This document shows positions 13,071 to 26,157 of a stretch of 64,000 bases of DNA, piece by piece. The notes below the pieces were generated by a model. It searched no databases and was not told where the DNA came from. It worked only from the letters and a program-made list of their open reading frames with translations. Source of the DNA: Paraphaeosphaeria minitans (lineage: Eukaryota > Ascomycota > Dothideomycetes > Pleosporales > Didymosphaeriaceae); NCBI GenBank assembly GCA_015832175.1, contig WJXW01000014.1:1488001-1552000 (forward strand), written 5' to 3'. The position numbers and the translations under genes are program-made. Each line of letters opens with the position of its first letter. The stretch's first letter is position 1.

Positions 13071-14102
13071 CCTGTTCGACTTGGCACCAGGCGTCGCGAA
13101 GCTTTCCCTACAAGCGGACCCCGCCCTCGTACCTAGCAGGGTCATCACTGCAGGGCCCCGTCGTCTGTGTTTGAAAGACACCCCGTGCGACAACCCAGCG
13201 GCCGGCGAGCGCTGATCCAAACGTTCAATCGCATTATCGCATTGTGGAAACAAGCCTGCAAATGTCGTACCATGTCTTTTGCTACCTAGTGCATTCTTGC
13301 AGGTGCCTGCAGAACCAGCCGGAGTCGACACACCCGCTGGCCTCGCCCGTCCAGTAGGCCGATACATGCACTCTGCCTCGACCGTGTCCAAGCCGCCCTA
13401 CACCATCTCGCAGCTCTTACCCATGGCATGCCCTCGTTTGTTTAGCAACGTGCTGTTCCAAAGATCAACCCAAGTCAATCACATCGCTATTGTTCAACAG
13501 CCTTCTCGCAATTCCAGGTAGCATCGTGCAGGAACCCTAATCTTCCGGCACATGACCCGCCTGCATTGCTGCCGAGCCTGTCACATTCGCAAGTAGTGGC
13601 CACCCCCCAAACCCCTGCGCCTCCAGCGGCTATCACTGTACCGCGATGGCCCCTGCACCAACTTGCATCCGAGCAATCAATGGAATTGTTTTAGACATAG
13701 TTGAACTGCCACCCCGAGTCTCGACTCCAGTCTCAAGAGCCCTGGGATGAATGTGTATTGTCGCGCCATGTCGAAACAAGCCATCAGATTAGACGCCAGC
13801 TGGAGCCGCGCTGACGAGCGTTTCAAAGACACCCGTGTAGCACCACAGTGCCCATGCAGATAGGTAGCATACGAAATCAACCTAACATGACCTAACCATT
13901 CAAACGAACCTCTACACTGAAAACTACCACGTCTCCGTCATGTTGCCCTCTACTTGCTACCGTTCAAACGGACCTCAACACTGAAAGGTCCCACTTCTCC
14001 GTCATGTGGCTCTCTACTTGCTCTGCCCGATCCAATGGGTTTCAACGGGTAGTTTGATGTTATACAATATCATACAATATCGTCAAAGGCCGGTCGCCAT
14101 CT
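13071..14102. other. Intergenic region without a supported gene
   Basis: Short frames here have no recognisable domain. It lies between the minisatellite and the 3' end of the uS13m gene. Apart from a two-copy 64-bp repeat near its right end I see nothing functional. Confidence 0.5.
13896..14022 (+). repeat. Two-copy 64-bp direct repeat
   Basis: Copies begin at 13896 (CCATTCAAACGAACCTCTAC) and 13960 (CCGTTCAAACGGACCTCAAC). Both continue through a CACTGAAA..CCAC..TCTCCGTCATGT..CTCTACTTGCT core with scattered substitutions. An old local duplication with no coding content. Confidence 0.85.
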
Positions 14103-14623
14103 TTACGTCCCCATTCTTCCGTCCCCGCCTCGGAGTGTCCTGTTCAACTTTCTTGCAGTCGCAATCTAGGATGGTCAGTCTCACTCCAGTATCCTACAAA
14201 CAATGCACTCACTTGTGTCCTCGTCCGTTGTCCGCGCACGGGCAGCCCCATCGCGTGTCGCCGTCCTCGGTACGATCCCATGTCCTTCAATCGCATAATA
14301 CTGTCCTGGATCTCTCTTCGTAGGTCGTTTTCGATCTTCATGTTTGACAGCTCGGCAGTCAGGTCGATCAGAGTGCTGGCCTTGAGGGTGCCGACCTTGG
14401 CCCAAGGCTGGATGTGGAAGCGCGCCATGATGCTTTGCGAGACTTTGGGGCCGATGCCGAAGAATGTCTCGAGGGAACGCTTGCGCAATCGTTAGCAATC
14501 GTCGGACACAACCGGCAGCAGTAGCATACCTTGACCAGCGTTCCTTCGGTGAAGTTGATGTTGGAGATGAAAGGCTATACTGGGTCAGCGCAGCCTACGA
14601 TCAATCCAAGGGTTTCATACCAT
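14103..14623 (-). CDS. SWS2: Mitochondrial small-subunit ribosomal protein uS13m
   Basis: Component of the mitoribosome small-subunit head. Four exons on the minus strand: 14623-14621 (ATG alone), 14574-14530, 14479-14213, 14165-14103; introns of 46-50 nt, total 125 aa. Splicing joins Met to PFISNINFTEGTLVK, then RSLETFFGIGPKVSQSIMARF, then GLPVRGQRTRTQ to IATARKLNR. The last is the hallmark S13 tail (GxPxRGQxTxTNxxTxR-like), with the helix-two-turn-helix GIGP near the start. The unspliced frame ends in unrelated residues after RTRTQ, so the short terminal exon is needed. The first exon holds only the start codon. Diverges from the cyclophilin gene with about 200 bp between the start codons. 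Confidence 0.9.
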
Positions 14624-14820
14624 GTTGTCTGTGAGGATCGCAGCCTGTGCTGCTGTGCTGGCGTCAAAGTTTGAACGACGCGGTTTGACCAGGATCGGCG
14701 GAAAGGTGCTGACTAAGGACGCCGACCGCAGGAACCCACCACGTTTCAGGAAGCGGCCACCATTGCTCCTCCGTGCTTAAAACCCCACGACCCCAATTAG
14801 ACTCCGGTCATCCAGGCATC

Positions 14821-15719
14821 ATGTCTTCTATTCAGCGAATCGTCGTGTCAGCCCTGCTGATTCTTACCATCACCTTTGCCTTCTTTGCTCAGAGCTCCGA
14901 GGCCGCCAAAGGTGAGCACACGCCCAGGAGGCATGTTCAGGCAATGCATGGCACTCACAGCCACATGCAGGTCCCAAGATTACTCACAAGGTTTACTTTG
15001 ACATTGAGCATGGGGACGAGAAGCTTGGACGCATCGTAATGGGTCTTTACGGCAAGACCGTTCCCAAGGTATGCAGACCCATCGTGCGCAATACACAGTA
15101 CGCAGCTGACAGCTCGATAGACCGCAGAGAACTTCCGGTGCGACACATGTCCTTAAACGCTTCCTTCCACGCTTACCGGTGCACAGTGCCCTCGCTACTG
15201 GCGAGAAGGGCTTCGGCTATGAGGGATCGACATTCCACCGAGTGATCAAGTCCTTCATGATCCAGGGCGGTGACTTCACCAATGGCGACGGCACTGGTGG
15301 CAAGTCCATCTACGGCCAAAAGTTCGCCGACGAGAACTTCAAGCTCAAGCACTCCAAGAAGGGACTTCTTAGTGAGTTGCCCCCCAGTCCTGCAACGATT
15401 CTTCGCTGACATGGGCAGGCATGGCCAACTCTGGAAAGGGTAAGCATCTTTGAGGCACATGGAACTGCCTCATGCTAACTTGCTTCCAGACACAAACGGC
15501 TCCCAGTTCTTCATCACCACCGTCATCACCTCGTGGCTCGACGGGCGCCACGTTGTCTTCGGCGAAGTCCTCGAGGGCTACGATGTCGTTGACGCTATCG
15601 AGAATGTGCCCAAAGGAGGAGGCGATAAGCCTTCAAAGACGATTAAGATCGCCAAGAGCGGCGAGTTGGAGGTCCCCCCTGAAGGTATACAACTCGAAAA
15701 CGATAAAGATGAGCTATAG
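14821..15719 (+). CDS. CPR2: ER cyclophilin (peptidyl-prolyl isomerase B), KDEL-ending form
   Basis: Cis-trans prolyl isomerase of the secretory pathway. Six exons: 14821-14911, 14971-15068, 15121-15137, 15187-15371, 15419-15439, 15490-15719, giving 213 aa. Two exons are tiny (17 and 21 nt); they encode TAENF and the MANSGK core and are required for the conserved cyclophilin fold. The signal peptide is residues 1-29 ([23 protein letters not shown]). Catalytic-core motifs [27 protein letters not shown] and [10 protein letters not shown] are present. Reading straight through the last exon gives a C-terminal KDEL, an ER retrieval signal. A good alternative intron (15685-15775) would remove KDEL and add a membrane-anchored tail, described separately. 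Family assignment is certain; which C-terminus dominates is unknown. Confidence 0.93.
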
Positions 15720-15775
15720 ACCCTCAAGATAGCTGTGGACCAGACGGAGAGGCGCTGATACTTCTCTTTATCAAG

Positions 15776-16053
15776 ATACACATGGCGAAGCGGAGCCTGC
15801 TATCAGTGGCGACAACCTCGACATCACTTCGCAACAGACACTGGCAGACGCAGCTGATGTCGCAGAGCCAGCAGTCAAGCTACAGGATCAGTCCGTCCCA
15901 GTCCCAGCAGCACAGGTCAACAGTGAGGTTGACAACGGGCTATCGCTCGGACAGAAGTTTTTCTTCATAGGTGCTATTGTTGCAGTGTGTGTGCTTTTCA
16001 TCCGCAATGCTAGAGGCAGGCCGTCAGGGTTTAAGCAGAAAAGCATGGCGTAA
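15776..16053 (+). CDS. Alternative 3' exon of the ER cyclophilin (membrane-anchored tail)
   Basis: A donor GTATAC at 15685 and acceptor TCAAG at 15775, with a GCTGAT branch site and the pyrimidine tract CTTCTCTTT before it, define a 91-nt intron removing the last 11 codons including KDEL. The downstream frame is open from 15776 to TAA at 16051-16053 and encodes an acidic/Gln-rich linker, a hydrophobic segment (FFFIGAIVAVCVLFI) and a basic end. The spliced product would be 294 aa, a type I membrane form. The open frame and TM segment right after a consensus splice signal make chance unlikely. From memory, some filamentous-fungal CypB proteins are near 285 aa, so this may be the ancestral form. 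Confidence 0.7.
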
Positions 16054-16727
16054 GGCATGGATATTGGAAGATAGCATCCGTAGCAATAATGTTCGAGCAC
16101 GTTCAGAGCCCTTCCCCGGGCTGCGGGAACGCAGATCCATCCCGTGCGCCCAGAGTCCAGTCGCGCTAGACGGCGGCGAAAATGAATTGTGACGCAGTGT
16201 GCGCCGCGGCCTGTGTTGCCTGCGGCAGTGCGGATGACGGCCAGTGGCATGGCGCGCAGCGATTCTCCCAAGTCCCGTTCCGGCTTCTCACCGCCTGGCT
16301 CGCAGGCTCAGTTCATGCGCTAGGGCTAAACCGGCTAGCGTTGGCAAGCGCTAGTCTGTCTGTGGCGGCTCGAAGACAAAACCTTCTTCAGTCTGCCCGA
16401 CGCTGCCCTTTCCTCTCCAAACCTTTCCCACACACAAGCCCTCCGTGTGCACAGACAAACTCACCCCGCCAACTCGGTGAAGTCCACTCTTTTGGTCTTC
16501 GCTCTCATTTCGTCCGTCGTTTTCTAGGAAAGAGGCGCTCCCTTTCCTGCCACGAAGAGTTTCAGGCGCGTTTCTGGCAGTCTCTTGACGACTCCGCCTC
16601 CACGAATCTTATCTGCATCTCTTACGACTCGCCACACGAGTACCGGAGACGAACTATTTGACGACCCCTCCACTCCGCTATCTCGCAAAGTTCACCTCAG
16701 CCCACACCTACTGACGCCTCGCCCATT
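16054..16727 (+). promoter_or_regulatory. Probable DED1 promoter and 5' leader
   Basis: 674 bp between the cyclophilin long-form stop and the DED1 start, with no supported gene. The last 350 bp are rich in C/T (many CTCTCC, TTTCC and CCACTC runs), as is usual for transcription starts and leaders of strongly expressed fungal genes. No TATA box near the start is obvious. Confidence 0.4.
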
Positions 16728-19416
<2,689 letters not shown>

Positions 19417-20262
19417 TCGTCTCTTTGTCCATGGACGGGCAAGGCCCTGGATGTTACAATCACCAGCAACAACATTCGGGCCGTTAGCCGCACATTGCGG
19501 CCGAGGCACCTTGGCATGAATCGATCATGCTGAACGCCTAATGATTTCTTATTTTGCGACTGTTTCATTATCTTTGCGCTTCATCCGGTCAGCCTTCGGA
19601 AACTCGGAAACTCATACCCCAACCAGCATATAGACTTGTTTCCTTGCAAACACGCGTCTTTTCGAGCTCTGCTGCATACCCAGGACAGATGTGGTCGACG
19701 TTCCGCTGGAGCTTGATCACTGGACGTCTGAGGCCTCTGCCTCTTCGGAACGGATTACGAACATTTTACGGTCTCGCCCTTCCTGGTCTTAATGCTGCTT
19801 GGGGCCTCCAGATAGACTTCCATTTTCGGGCTTTCGATGGATGCCAGCGACCTGTTTTTCATCTTGGTTTAACTTAAAAGCGATTCCTTTCCCTGTCATA
19901 CCCCTCGGCGAGCGTCTTTTTCGTCGTCTCTCTCAAACCGGAGAGCTCTCAGCGTGGATCTTTTTGGACGACGGAAAAGTTTAGTGGTTCATCGCGGATA
20001 GACGGCGTTCACGTGGGTAAATCTTTTCTGTCATGACCCTTCATGAAGTGAAGGTTTTGCGAGGAGATACCCCATTTTTCGGCGGCTGTCGTGGCTGCAT
20101 GAACAGAGCCAGCTTGCGGTGGATATGGCATCGATTTGCATTTGCAGCAACACTCTCAATGACAGGGAGGAAGGAATCATCAAAAAGCATTGCGTAGGAC
20201 AACTATGGCTTGATAGAGTAGTCTGCGGAGCCCAGTATGCGGCTCGCAATGCAAGCGTTTTT

Positions 20263-20535
20263 CTACCATGAATCCGAGTGCCTCGCTACATGCATCCAAG
20301 TGCTCCTCGAATCCAAGTGCTCTAATCAAGTGCTCCTCTACATGAATCCGAGGGCTTCTCTAATCCAAGTGCTTCTCTACATAAATCCGAGTGCTTCTCT
20401 ACATGAATCTGAGTGCTTCTCTACATGAATCTGAGTGCTTCTCTACATAAATCCGAGTGCTTCTCTACATAAGTCTAAGGGCGTATCTACCTAATCCGAG
20501 TGCTCTACACATGAATCCAAGTGCCTCTCTACACA
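20263..20535 (+). repeat. 22-bp minisatellite, about 12 copies
   Basis: Unit close to CTACATGAATCCGAGTGCTTCT. The copies at 20401 and 20423 are identical; outer copies are diverged or shortened (units lacking CTACATG at 20300-20335). Located downstream of DED1. Confidence 0.9.
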
Positions 20536-20744
20536 GTGAAGGAGCAACTTATTGGAAAGGCCATGGCGCACGTGCTCAAGTGCAGGGTAGAGCGGGCGGA
20601 GCGGGCGGCGAATGGAAATGCACGGGCTAGTCTGGAACTTGAGCTCCCCCCAAGCTCCAGCAGTCAGGCTGTCCGTGCATTGCCGGCGCAAAAGGTGCCT
20701 GGTAGTCTAGTAGGTACCACCATCTAACGCTCCAGGCTGTCTGC

Positions 20745-20850
20745 CGCCATACCTCCCTCCCTCCCTGCCAGCCTGCCTCCCTACCTCCCTACTACCTGCC
20801 TCCCTACCTCCCTACTACCTGCCTGCCTGCCTGCCTCCATCCCTGCCAGC
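20745..20850 (+). repeat. Pyrimidine-strand CCTGCCTCCCTACC repeats
   Basis: Degenerate tandem array of CCTCCCT, CCTGCCTG and CCTACTACCTGCCTCC units, almost pure C/T apart from scattered A and G. It ends about 80 bp before the IES1 start codon and could act as a promoter pyrimidine tract. Confidence 0.7.
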
Positions 20851-20927
20851 CCGCTGCTACATACATGTGCCCGCCACCGTAGTTGCACACGCCACCAGAA
20901 GCTTGCCTGCTGCGGCTCGAGTGCAGC

Positions 20928-23211
20928 ATGGATGCGACTCCATCAGCGGCACCCGCCCGCGACGAGCCCGACTCGCGAAACAGCCTGCGACACATCCTCG
21001 CTGACCCGGCGACTACGGACGACTCCAAGCCCACGCCGCCGTCGCTGCGCAACACGCCCGGCCCTGACGAAAGCCAGGGCGACTCGGAGGATGCGCCCAA
21101 GTCGCAGCGCCCGTACTACACGGCAAACCCCACAACGATGCGGCGCAATGCTAATGGCAGCGTCTCGTCCGTCTACTCGGGCAACAAGATCCGGCACCTG
21201 AAGAAGGACGACGGCATCCCGCTGTGGCGCAAGGACATCCAGTTCGACTTCCTCAAGCATGTCTTCGACGACGAGCAGAAGGTCTTCTCCAAAATGGACG
21301 GCGACAAGGGCTTCACCTTTGCCGATATCTATCTGGATGCCATGGCCAAGAGCAGCAAGTGCAGCAAGATCCTCAAGGACAAACTGCTGACGGAGCGCCC
21401 GGCCGCCGTCAACATGGCCATGGTGTGCCTGCTGGTCAACGTGGGCCGGATGAACACCACCCTGAACTGTAAGCGCAGCCCCGCCCGTGCCCGCGAGCGC
21501 CTGTCCTAACCCGCCTGCAGTCTTCCCGGAGATGCGAGCCCAGCTGCGGACCTACCACTCGATTCCCTCGCTGCAAGCCCACCAGGACCCGAACGCGTAC
21601 AAGCAGTTGCAGGACGCGCCGCGCCTCAAGTCCATCCTGAAGGGCGCCACCGAGGACACGGAGCAGCCTAGCACTATCGAGGACATCATGGACAAGCCTG
21701 TCCCCCGCACCAACCCTGTCAACCTCATCTTCGTCTTGTCGCAGTACGCGCCCAAGATCTCTGAAGTCCACTTCCTCCCGCCGCGCGACTTCTTCGACCT
21801 CGTCATGCGGCCCAACCTGAGCAGCCGCAGCCGAGCAACCGCTTTTCTGTGGCTCATGTGGTGGTACCTCGAGAGCGACTTCTCCAAGGACGATGCGCTG
21901 AGCAACCCCTTCGGCCCAGGGCAGTACGGCCCGCCCGAGGAGACTGTCACCAATAGCCTGCCCATCAAGTGTCCCGCTTTTGAGTTTCTGACGCCAGAGC
22001 AGGAGGCGCTCGAAAACGTGGACACGCCCGAGGAGCAAGAATTCGGCGAGCAGAAGCGCAAGGAGAGGACCGTCATCCTGGCAAGCGACATGGCGCCCGT
22101 AGTCACGGGACCCAAGCGCACCAACAAGAAAGCCTTCAACCAGAATCCCGTCTTCTCCGTGGTAGCAGACGATGGCGTTTCCACTCCTGGGCGAGACCGA
22201 CAGTCGCCCTCACATGGTACGATATCCCTGCTCTGTTCACTTGAAGCCCCCTCATTGACACCGCCAGGCTCAGCCAGAGGACGCGGAAGCAAGCTTGCGC
22301 GGTCTCTTATAGAGCGCGACTACGGCTCCGATACCGACCGCACACGATCCGCATCGCCTCCTGGAAGTGTCTACAACACTGGCAAGAAAGCCACACCAAA
22401 CATGCGCATCAACACACTGCTCAACGAAGATGCACCCGCCTCTTCGCCCGCCCCCAAGGGCCCTGGGCGCGGTAATTGGTCTCGCAAAACTGCTTCTGCC
22501 GCTCGAGGCTTCAGGTCTAAGTTGGACGCTGCGAACTCTCAGGACGGACAGTCACCCTCTACTAACGCCCCTACCTTTTCTGGGCCACACGGATTCTATC
22601 TTCCACTGAACGGATCAGATCCAACGCACAAACGCACTCGCCCCTTGACTCAACACCAACTCGCTGTCGAGCAGTACCGTCGTCGCCGCGTCGACGTTAT
22701 TCTCGATCGCGGCATTCGTAAGGAGTACAAGCTAGCCGCGCAACGGCGACGCACGCAAGCGCCGCTCTTGAGAGCTTGGGTACGGTGCAAAGGCATAAAG
22801 GACGGATATGACTCAGAAGAGGAAGCAAACGGATCATATCAACAAGATGGAGACGTTGTCAACTCGAGGGTCGAACCTCCCCTCCTTGCAGGCCTAGTAC
22901 CCATTGACTACGGTGGCGAGGAGAACGATTACGGCGAGGAGTGTTATCACCGCGCCAAAATGCTCAGTCGAGTCATGCGGCGAACGAGACGTTGGGAAGA
23001 AAACAAAGGTGTGGTCCGCACGAAGGCGAGAGAATCACGCACACATGTGGAGAATGGTGACGGAAGAATGAACGGAGAAGACGACTTTGCAGACGAAGAC
23101 GAAGAGATGCAGGACGCAGAGGACCTAGAGAGGCGAGATGACAGCGATGAGGACGATGATGACGACGAGCGAGTGTACGATCCACACACCCTGCCGCCTT
23201 TGCACATGTAA
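20928..23211 (+). CDS. IES1: INO80 chromatin-remodelling complex subunit Ies1
   Basis: Predicted fungal-specific subunit of the INO80 remodeller in the nucleus. Three exons: 20928-21468, 21521-22216, 22268-23211 (726 aa). The first intron has a textbook CCTAAC..CTGCAG end and joins MNTTLN to FFPEMRAQLRTYHSIPSLQ. The second (22217-22267, 51 nt, in frame) is concealed in an open frame. The conserved block is residues about 85-330 (KDDGIPLWRKDIQFDFLKHVF; FVLSQYAPKISEVHFLPPRDFFDLVMRP). A nuclear, very acidic C-terminus follows (EDDFADEDEEMQDAED, then a run of Asp). Assignment rests on the pattern of fungal Ies1 proteins; I could not align it. Confidence 0.75.
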
Positions 23212-24135
23212 TAGGAATCAGTGCCATCCGACTCTCCATCATCGTGGCTCCCACCTACAGCTCAACTTCGCACAGCGCTTACCAGTCCTCATGCACATTT
23301 ACCTCGAACAAATATGTCGCCGCAGCACGGCCCGGCACAATGCTCTTCCAGCCACTATGAATGTCGACAGCACAAACCAATGCTTCAACTTACATTCTTT
23401 GATCAATTTATTGTCCATATCGCCCTTCCATTCTCGGAATATGGATAGTACGACTGCGGGATAGGTCGCGCATAGTCTGCTATGTAGTAGTGTCATGCAC
23501 ACGCACGCGCGAATCAAACGAGAGAAACCAAGTCTGTGGAGTCCAACATACTCCCATGATTCGATTTCTCAGTGCGGACGACGAGTCGTTATACAACAAT
23601 GTTGAAACGGACCAATAACCTTAGCATTCCCGGGATACTGGCTAAAGGTTCTGTATCTGCTTGGAGGGGAGTGAAAGGATGTTGGATAGACAGTTATTCT
23701 GGAGGTGGAACACCTATGATCATGAACGGTACAGCATTTCAGCGGGAGGGGTACACGATACTTTGGGGACTGTGCCGACACTGGAAGCAGTTGCAGGTTC
23801 TGGTATATGCGTTGAGTATGGTGAGGAGACGGCCTGTGTTAGTAAGCTTGCAGTGGAGCGTTGTAATGGCGACCACTATGTATCTCAAAGACTGTGCTGT
23901 GGACCTGGAGGACTAGTCTATCATCACGGTCCGATGAGCGTTGTTACTTTCACAAGCTTTGGTACTGTCATGGCGGAAGCCCATTGCATGATTCAAGATA
24001 GAAGACATCTCACGTCTTCGAAAGGACGGATGGCGGCGAACTTCGATCAGCGTGCTTGGGACCCCAGCTATCATCAACGGCACATGGCAGTTGGCCTTGG
24101 GCCACTATACTTGTTACCATGGACTGTATTAATAT
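23212..24135. other. Intergenic region without a supported gene
   Basis: Between convergent genes (IES1 and the minus-strand membrane protein). A 114-codon plus-strand frame at 23572-23916 has no domain, no good splice context and ordinary chance length; I do not call it. Confidence 0.5.
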
Positions 24136-25242
24136 TCACTTAAACTCGTCCGGCCACTTCTTATTCCCCGCGCTTTCCCCGTGCATCTCCTCGACCTCGT
24201 GTCTACTCGGGAGCTCCACCCCCATCGCATGTCCGTCCAGTTCAAACACCCTTTTGCCATCTCTCCCCTTCTCCCCGGCCCCACCGTTGCCATCTGCAAC
24301 CTCTACAGCCGGCGTCTTCGACTCCCCAATCTCGAAGACGCTCCTTGACCGCAGGCTTCGACGCTGCCGTCTGCGTCGTATATGCCAGCAGCCGGCGAGG
24401 GCCGCGAGGACAACAAGTACGCCAGCTCCAGCGCCCACACCGGCGGCTATGGCAACGGTGTGGTTGTTCTTCTGAGGGGCTGTGGCGGCGTGTGTGTCGG
24501 CCGCGGTCGTAGCGGCGGGACCAGACCCGGGGCCTGCGACGGAAGAGGCAGTATTCGTAAGTGCTGCAGCCCCAGTGGCGTCTGATTGCGGCTCTTGGGT
24601 AGCTTCCGTCTTTGCGGTGTTCTCGCCGGAAGTGTCTGTCCTGGTGGTGGTCGGCGTGTCCGGTGGCGCATCCAGCGACCCCGTGGAGGAAGCCTCGAGT
24701 GTCGAAGCTGCGCCATCTTGTTGCTGGCTCTGGGTTTGGGACGGAGCATTCTGCTCGCCTGCTTTCGTCGGCTGGGATGACGCCGCTGTCTGCTCGTTCC
24801 CTCCTTGCGGTGCACCGGTGGCTTGCGTCTGGCCGGCTATGGCGATGATCTGGGGATTCCCGAAATCGAAAAGCTCGGCGTCGCTGTCGTCGCAGCAAGC
24901 CTTGGACTGCCCACAGCAGAATTTTCCGTTGCTGCAGACATACACAACCTCGTCCCCCTGCGGCCAGAGGGAAGTGCAGGTCTGGGGACAACCGTCACCC
25001 CAACCTTTGTCCGTGCAGCCGCCTCTCAACACCCTCGTGTAGTTCGCGTAGCGGTCGTCGTTGCAGAGTCCGTTGCTCAAGCATTCGAAGCCTTTTGCGC
25101 AACACGCACTGGTGCCTCCAGTGCTGCACGCGAAGTGCCCGGAGTCTGCGGAGCCATCAGGGTAGTAGCACGATTCACCGACCGCACCAGCGACCAAGTG
25201 CAGAAACGCAACGAGGGCAGCCGAAGACCAGGCTGGCACCAT
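24136..25242 (-). CDS. Secreted-type single-pass membrane protein with Cys-rich ectodomain
   Basis: Single exon, 368 aa. I chose the Met at 25242 because it is followed at once by a signal peptide (SAALVAFLHLVAGAVG); the frame is open further upstream but without such a signal. The ectodomain has about 18 cysteines in roughly 110 residues (CYYPDGS, CCAKGFECL, FCCGQSKACC), then a long Ser/Thr/Gln-rich stalk likely O-glycosylated, a transmembrane helix (VAIAAGVGAGAGVLVVLAALAG), a basic stop-transfer run (HIRRRRQRR) and a charged cytoplasmic tail of about 75 residues. The layout resembles fungal Mid2/Wsc-like cell-surface proteins, but I recognise no named Cys-domain, so a sensor role is only inference. 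Confidence 0.8.
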   Translation of the reverse strand: MVPAWSSAALVAFLHLVAGAVGESCYYPDGSADSGHFACSTGGTSACCAKGFECLSNGLCNDDRYANYTRVLRGGCTDKGWGDGCPQTCTSLWPQGDEVVYVCSNGKFCCGQSKACCDDSDAELFDFGNPQIIAIAGQTQATGAPQGGNEQTAASSQPTKAGEQNAPSQTQSQQQDGAASTLEASSTGSLDAPPDTPTTTRTDTSGENTAKTEATQEPQSDATGAAALTNTASSVAGPGSGPAATTAADTHAATAPQKNNHTVAIAAGVGAGAGVLVVLAALAGCWHIRRRRQRRSLRSRSVFEIGESKTPAVEVADGNGGAGEKGRDGKRVFELDGHAMGVELPSRHEVEEMHGESAGNKKWPDEFK

Positions 25243-25995
25243 TTGCACTGTGTCGGTGCAGGCACCTGCAACACGAGACGACTTGTAAGGCGGACCGCGG
25301 AGTTCGGAATGGGTAGGTAGGGACAAGGACCAAAGGTTGCCCTTCAAGAATGCACCTGGAGGCGGGACCTGAACTCGCAACAAAATCAGCAATGGGGTGT
25401 CCACTGTCCAGTTTGCGATCACGCTCTACGGTTCATGCTCGCGCTCCCCGGCCTGATTCCGTTTAGCCTCCCCTAGGATCCTCTATCGTACATATTGGCA
25501 GTCTCCCGCGCATGGATCTATAGGTCCTGCGGCGATGCTAGGCGATGGGATGTGAGCTGACTTTTACTTCAAGGCGTTAGCATAGGCCGGGTTTGTATCG
25601 TTTATGGTTCAAGGATGGAACCATCTCGGGAACGCTTTTTACGAATGCTCAAGGCATGCTCTTACGATGCGCACGATTATGCATCGATGCAGATGCTCGA
25701 AGGAAAAAGAGAGAGAGAGAGAGAGAGAGAGAGTCTGTTCTTGTTTACGAGCTGCGTTTGTTTCCATGGCACGAGCTGGATGGATCGAGATGAGAAGCTG
25801 CATGGGATTGCCGGCCCGAGTAGGTAGGTAGGTAGGTATGGTAGCGCTGTCACTTTCGGACTTGTAAACTCGACTGTTTGTTTTGGGCGTGGCTGGGACG
25901 AGCCGCGTGCACTACATAACGCCCGGGCGCGGCGGGCCAGCGCGGTTCGTCTTACTGATTCCTTCGAATCAGAGGGTCGACCATGCGATTTGCGC
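25243..25995. other. Intergenic region without a supported gene
   Basis: Upstream of the Cys-rich membrane protein gene and downstream of the phosphoglycerate-mutase-like gene. Holds a (GA)12-13 run at about 25709-25733 and (GTAG)n at 25821-25838. No coding signal. Confidence 0.5.
25709..25733 (+). repeat. (GA)n microsatellite
   Basis: About twelve uninterrupted GA dinucleotides preceded by a short A run. Confidence 0.95.
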
Positions 25996-26157
25996 TCAGA
26001 GACCTTTCGTGGTGTCCTCGTCTTCCACTTCGGCCGGAAATTCCACAGTTTCCGGTCCAAAGACGCCCAAGTCGCTTCTGCCCATGCCGCCGCCCTATTC
26101 CTCCGTCTCTTCCCACTCTCGCAGCACGTACACGTCTTGCCCGTCCAGACCCTCGCC
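25996..26157 (-). pseudogene. Stranded C-terminal coding tail of the phosphoglycerate-mutase-like gene
   Basis: Directly after the in-frame TGA (26160-26158) the same frame continues with 20 codons ending LREWEETEE, then a TAG (26097-26095), then GGGMGRSDLGVFGPETVEF.. to TGA at 25998-25996. WEETE followed by GGGMGxSxxGVFG is the usual end of this phosphatase family in fungi, so this is former or still-used coding sequence. Both stops could come from C-to-T changes on the coding strand. No convincing intron removes both: a GTGTGA..AATAG intron of 69 nt would bypass them but would delete the conserved WEETE part. Confidence 0.6.

Larger units (their letters stand above)
19417..20927. other. Intergenic region without a supported gene
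   Basis: Contains the DED1 3' UTR on the left and the IES1 promoter on the right. No frame shows a domain. It holds a 22-bp minisatellite (20263-20535) and a C/T-only stretch of CCTGCCTCCCTACCTCC type (about 20745-20850) shortly before IES1. Confidence 0.5.

Noticed and set aside
23572..23916. 114-codon plus-strand frame
   Set aside because: No domain, no signal sequence, no codon or splice support; in a gene-free spacer.
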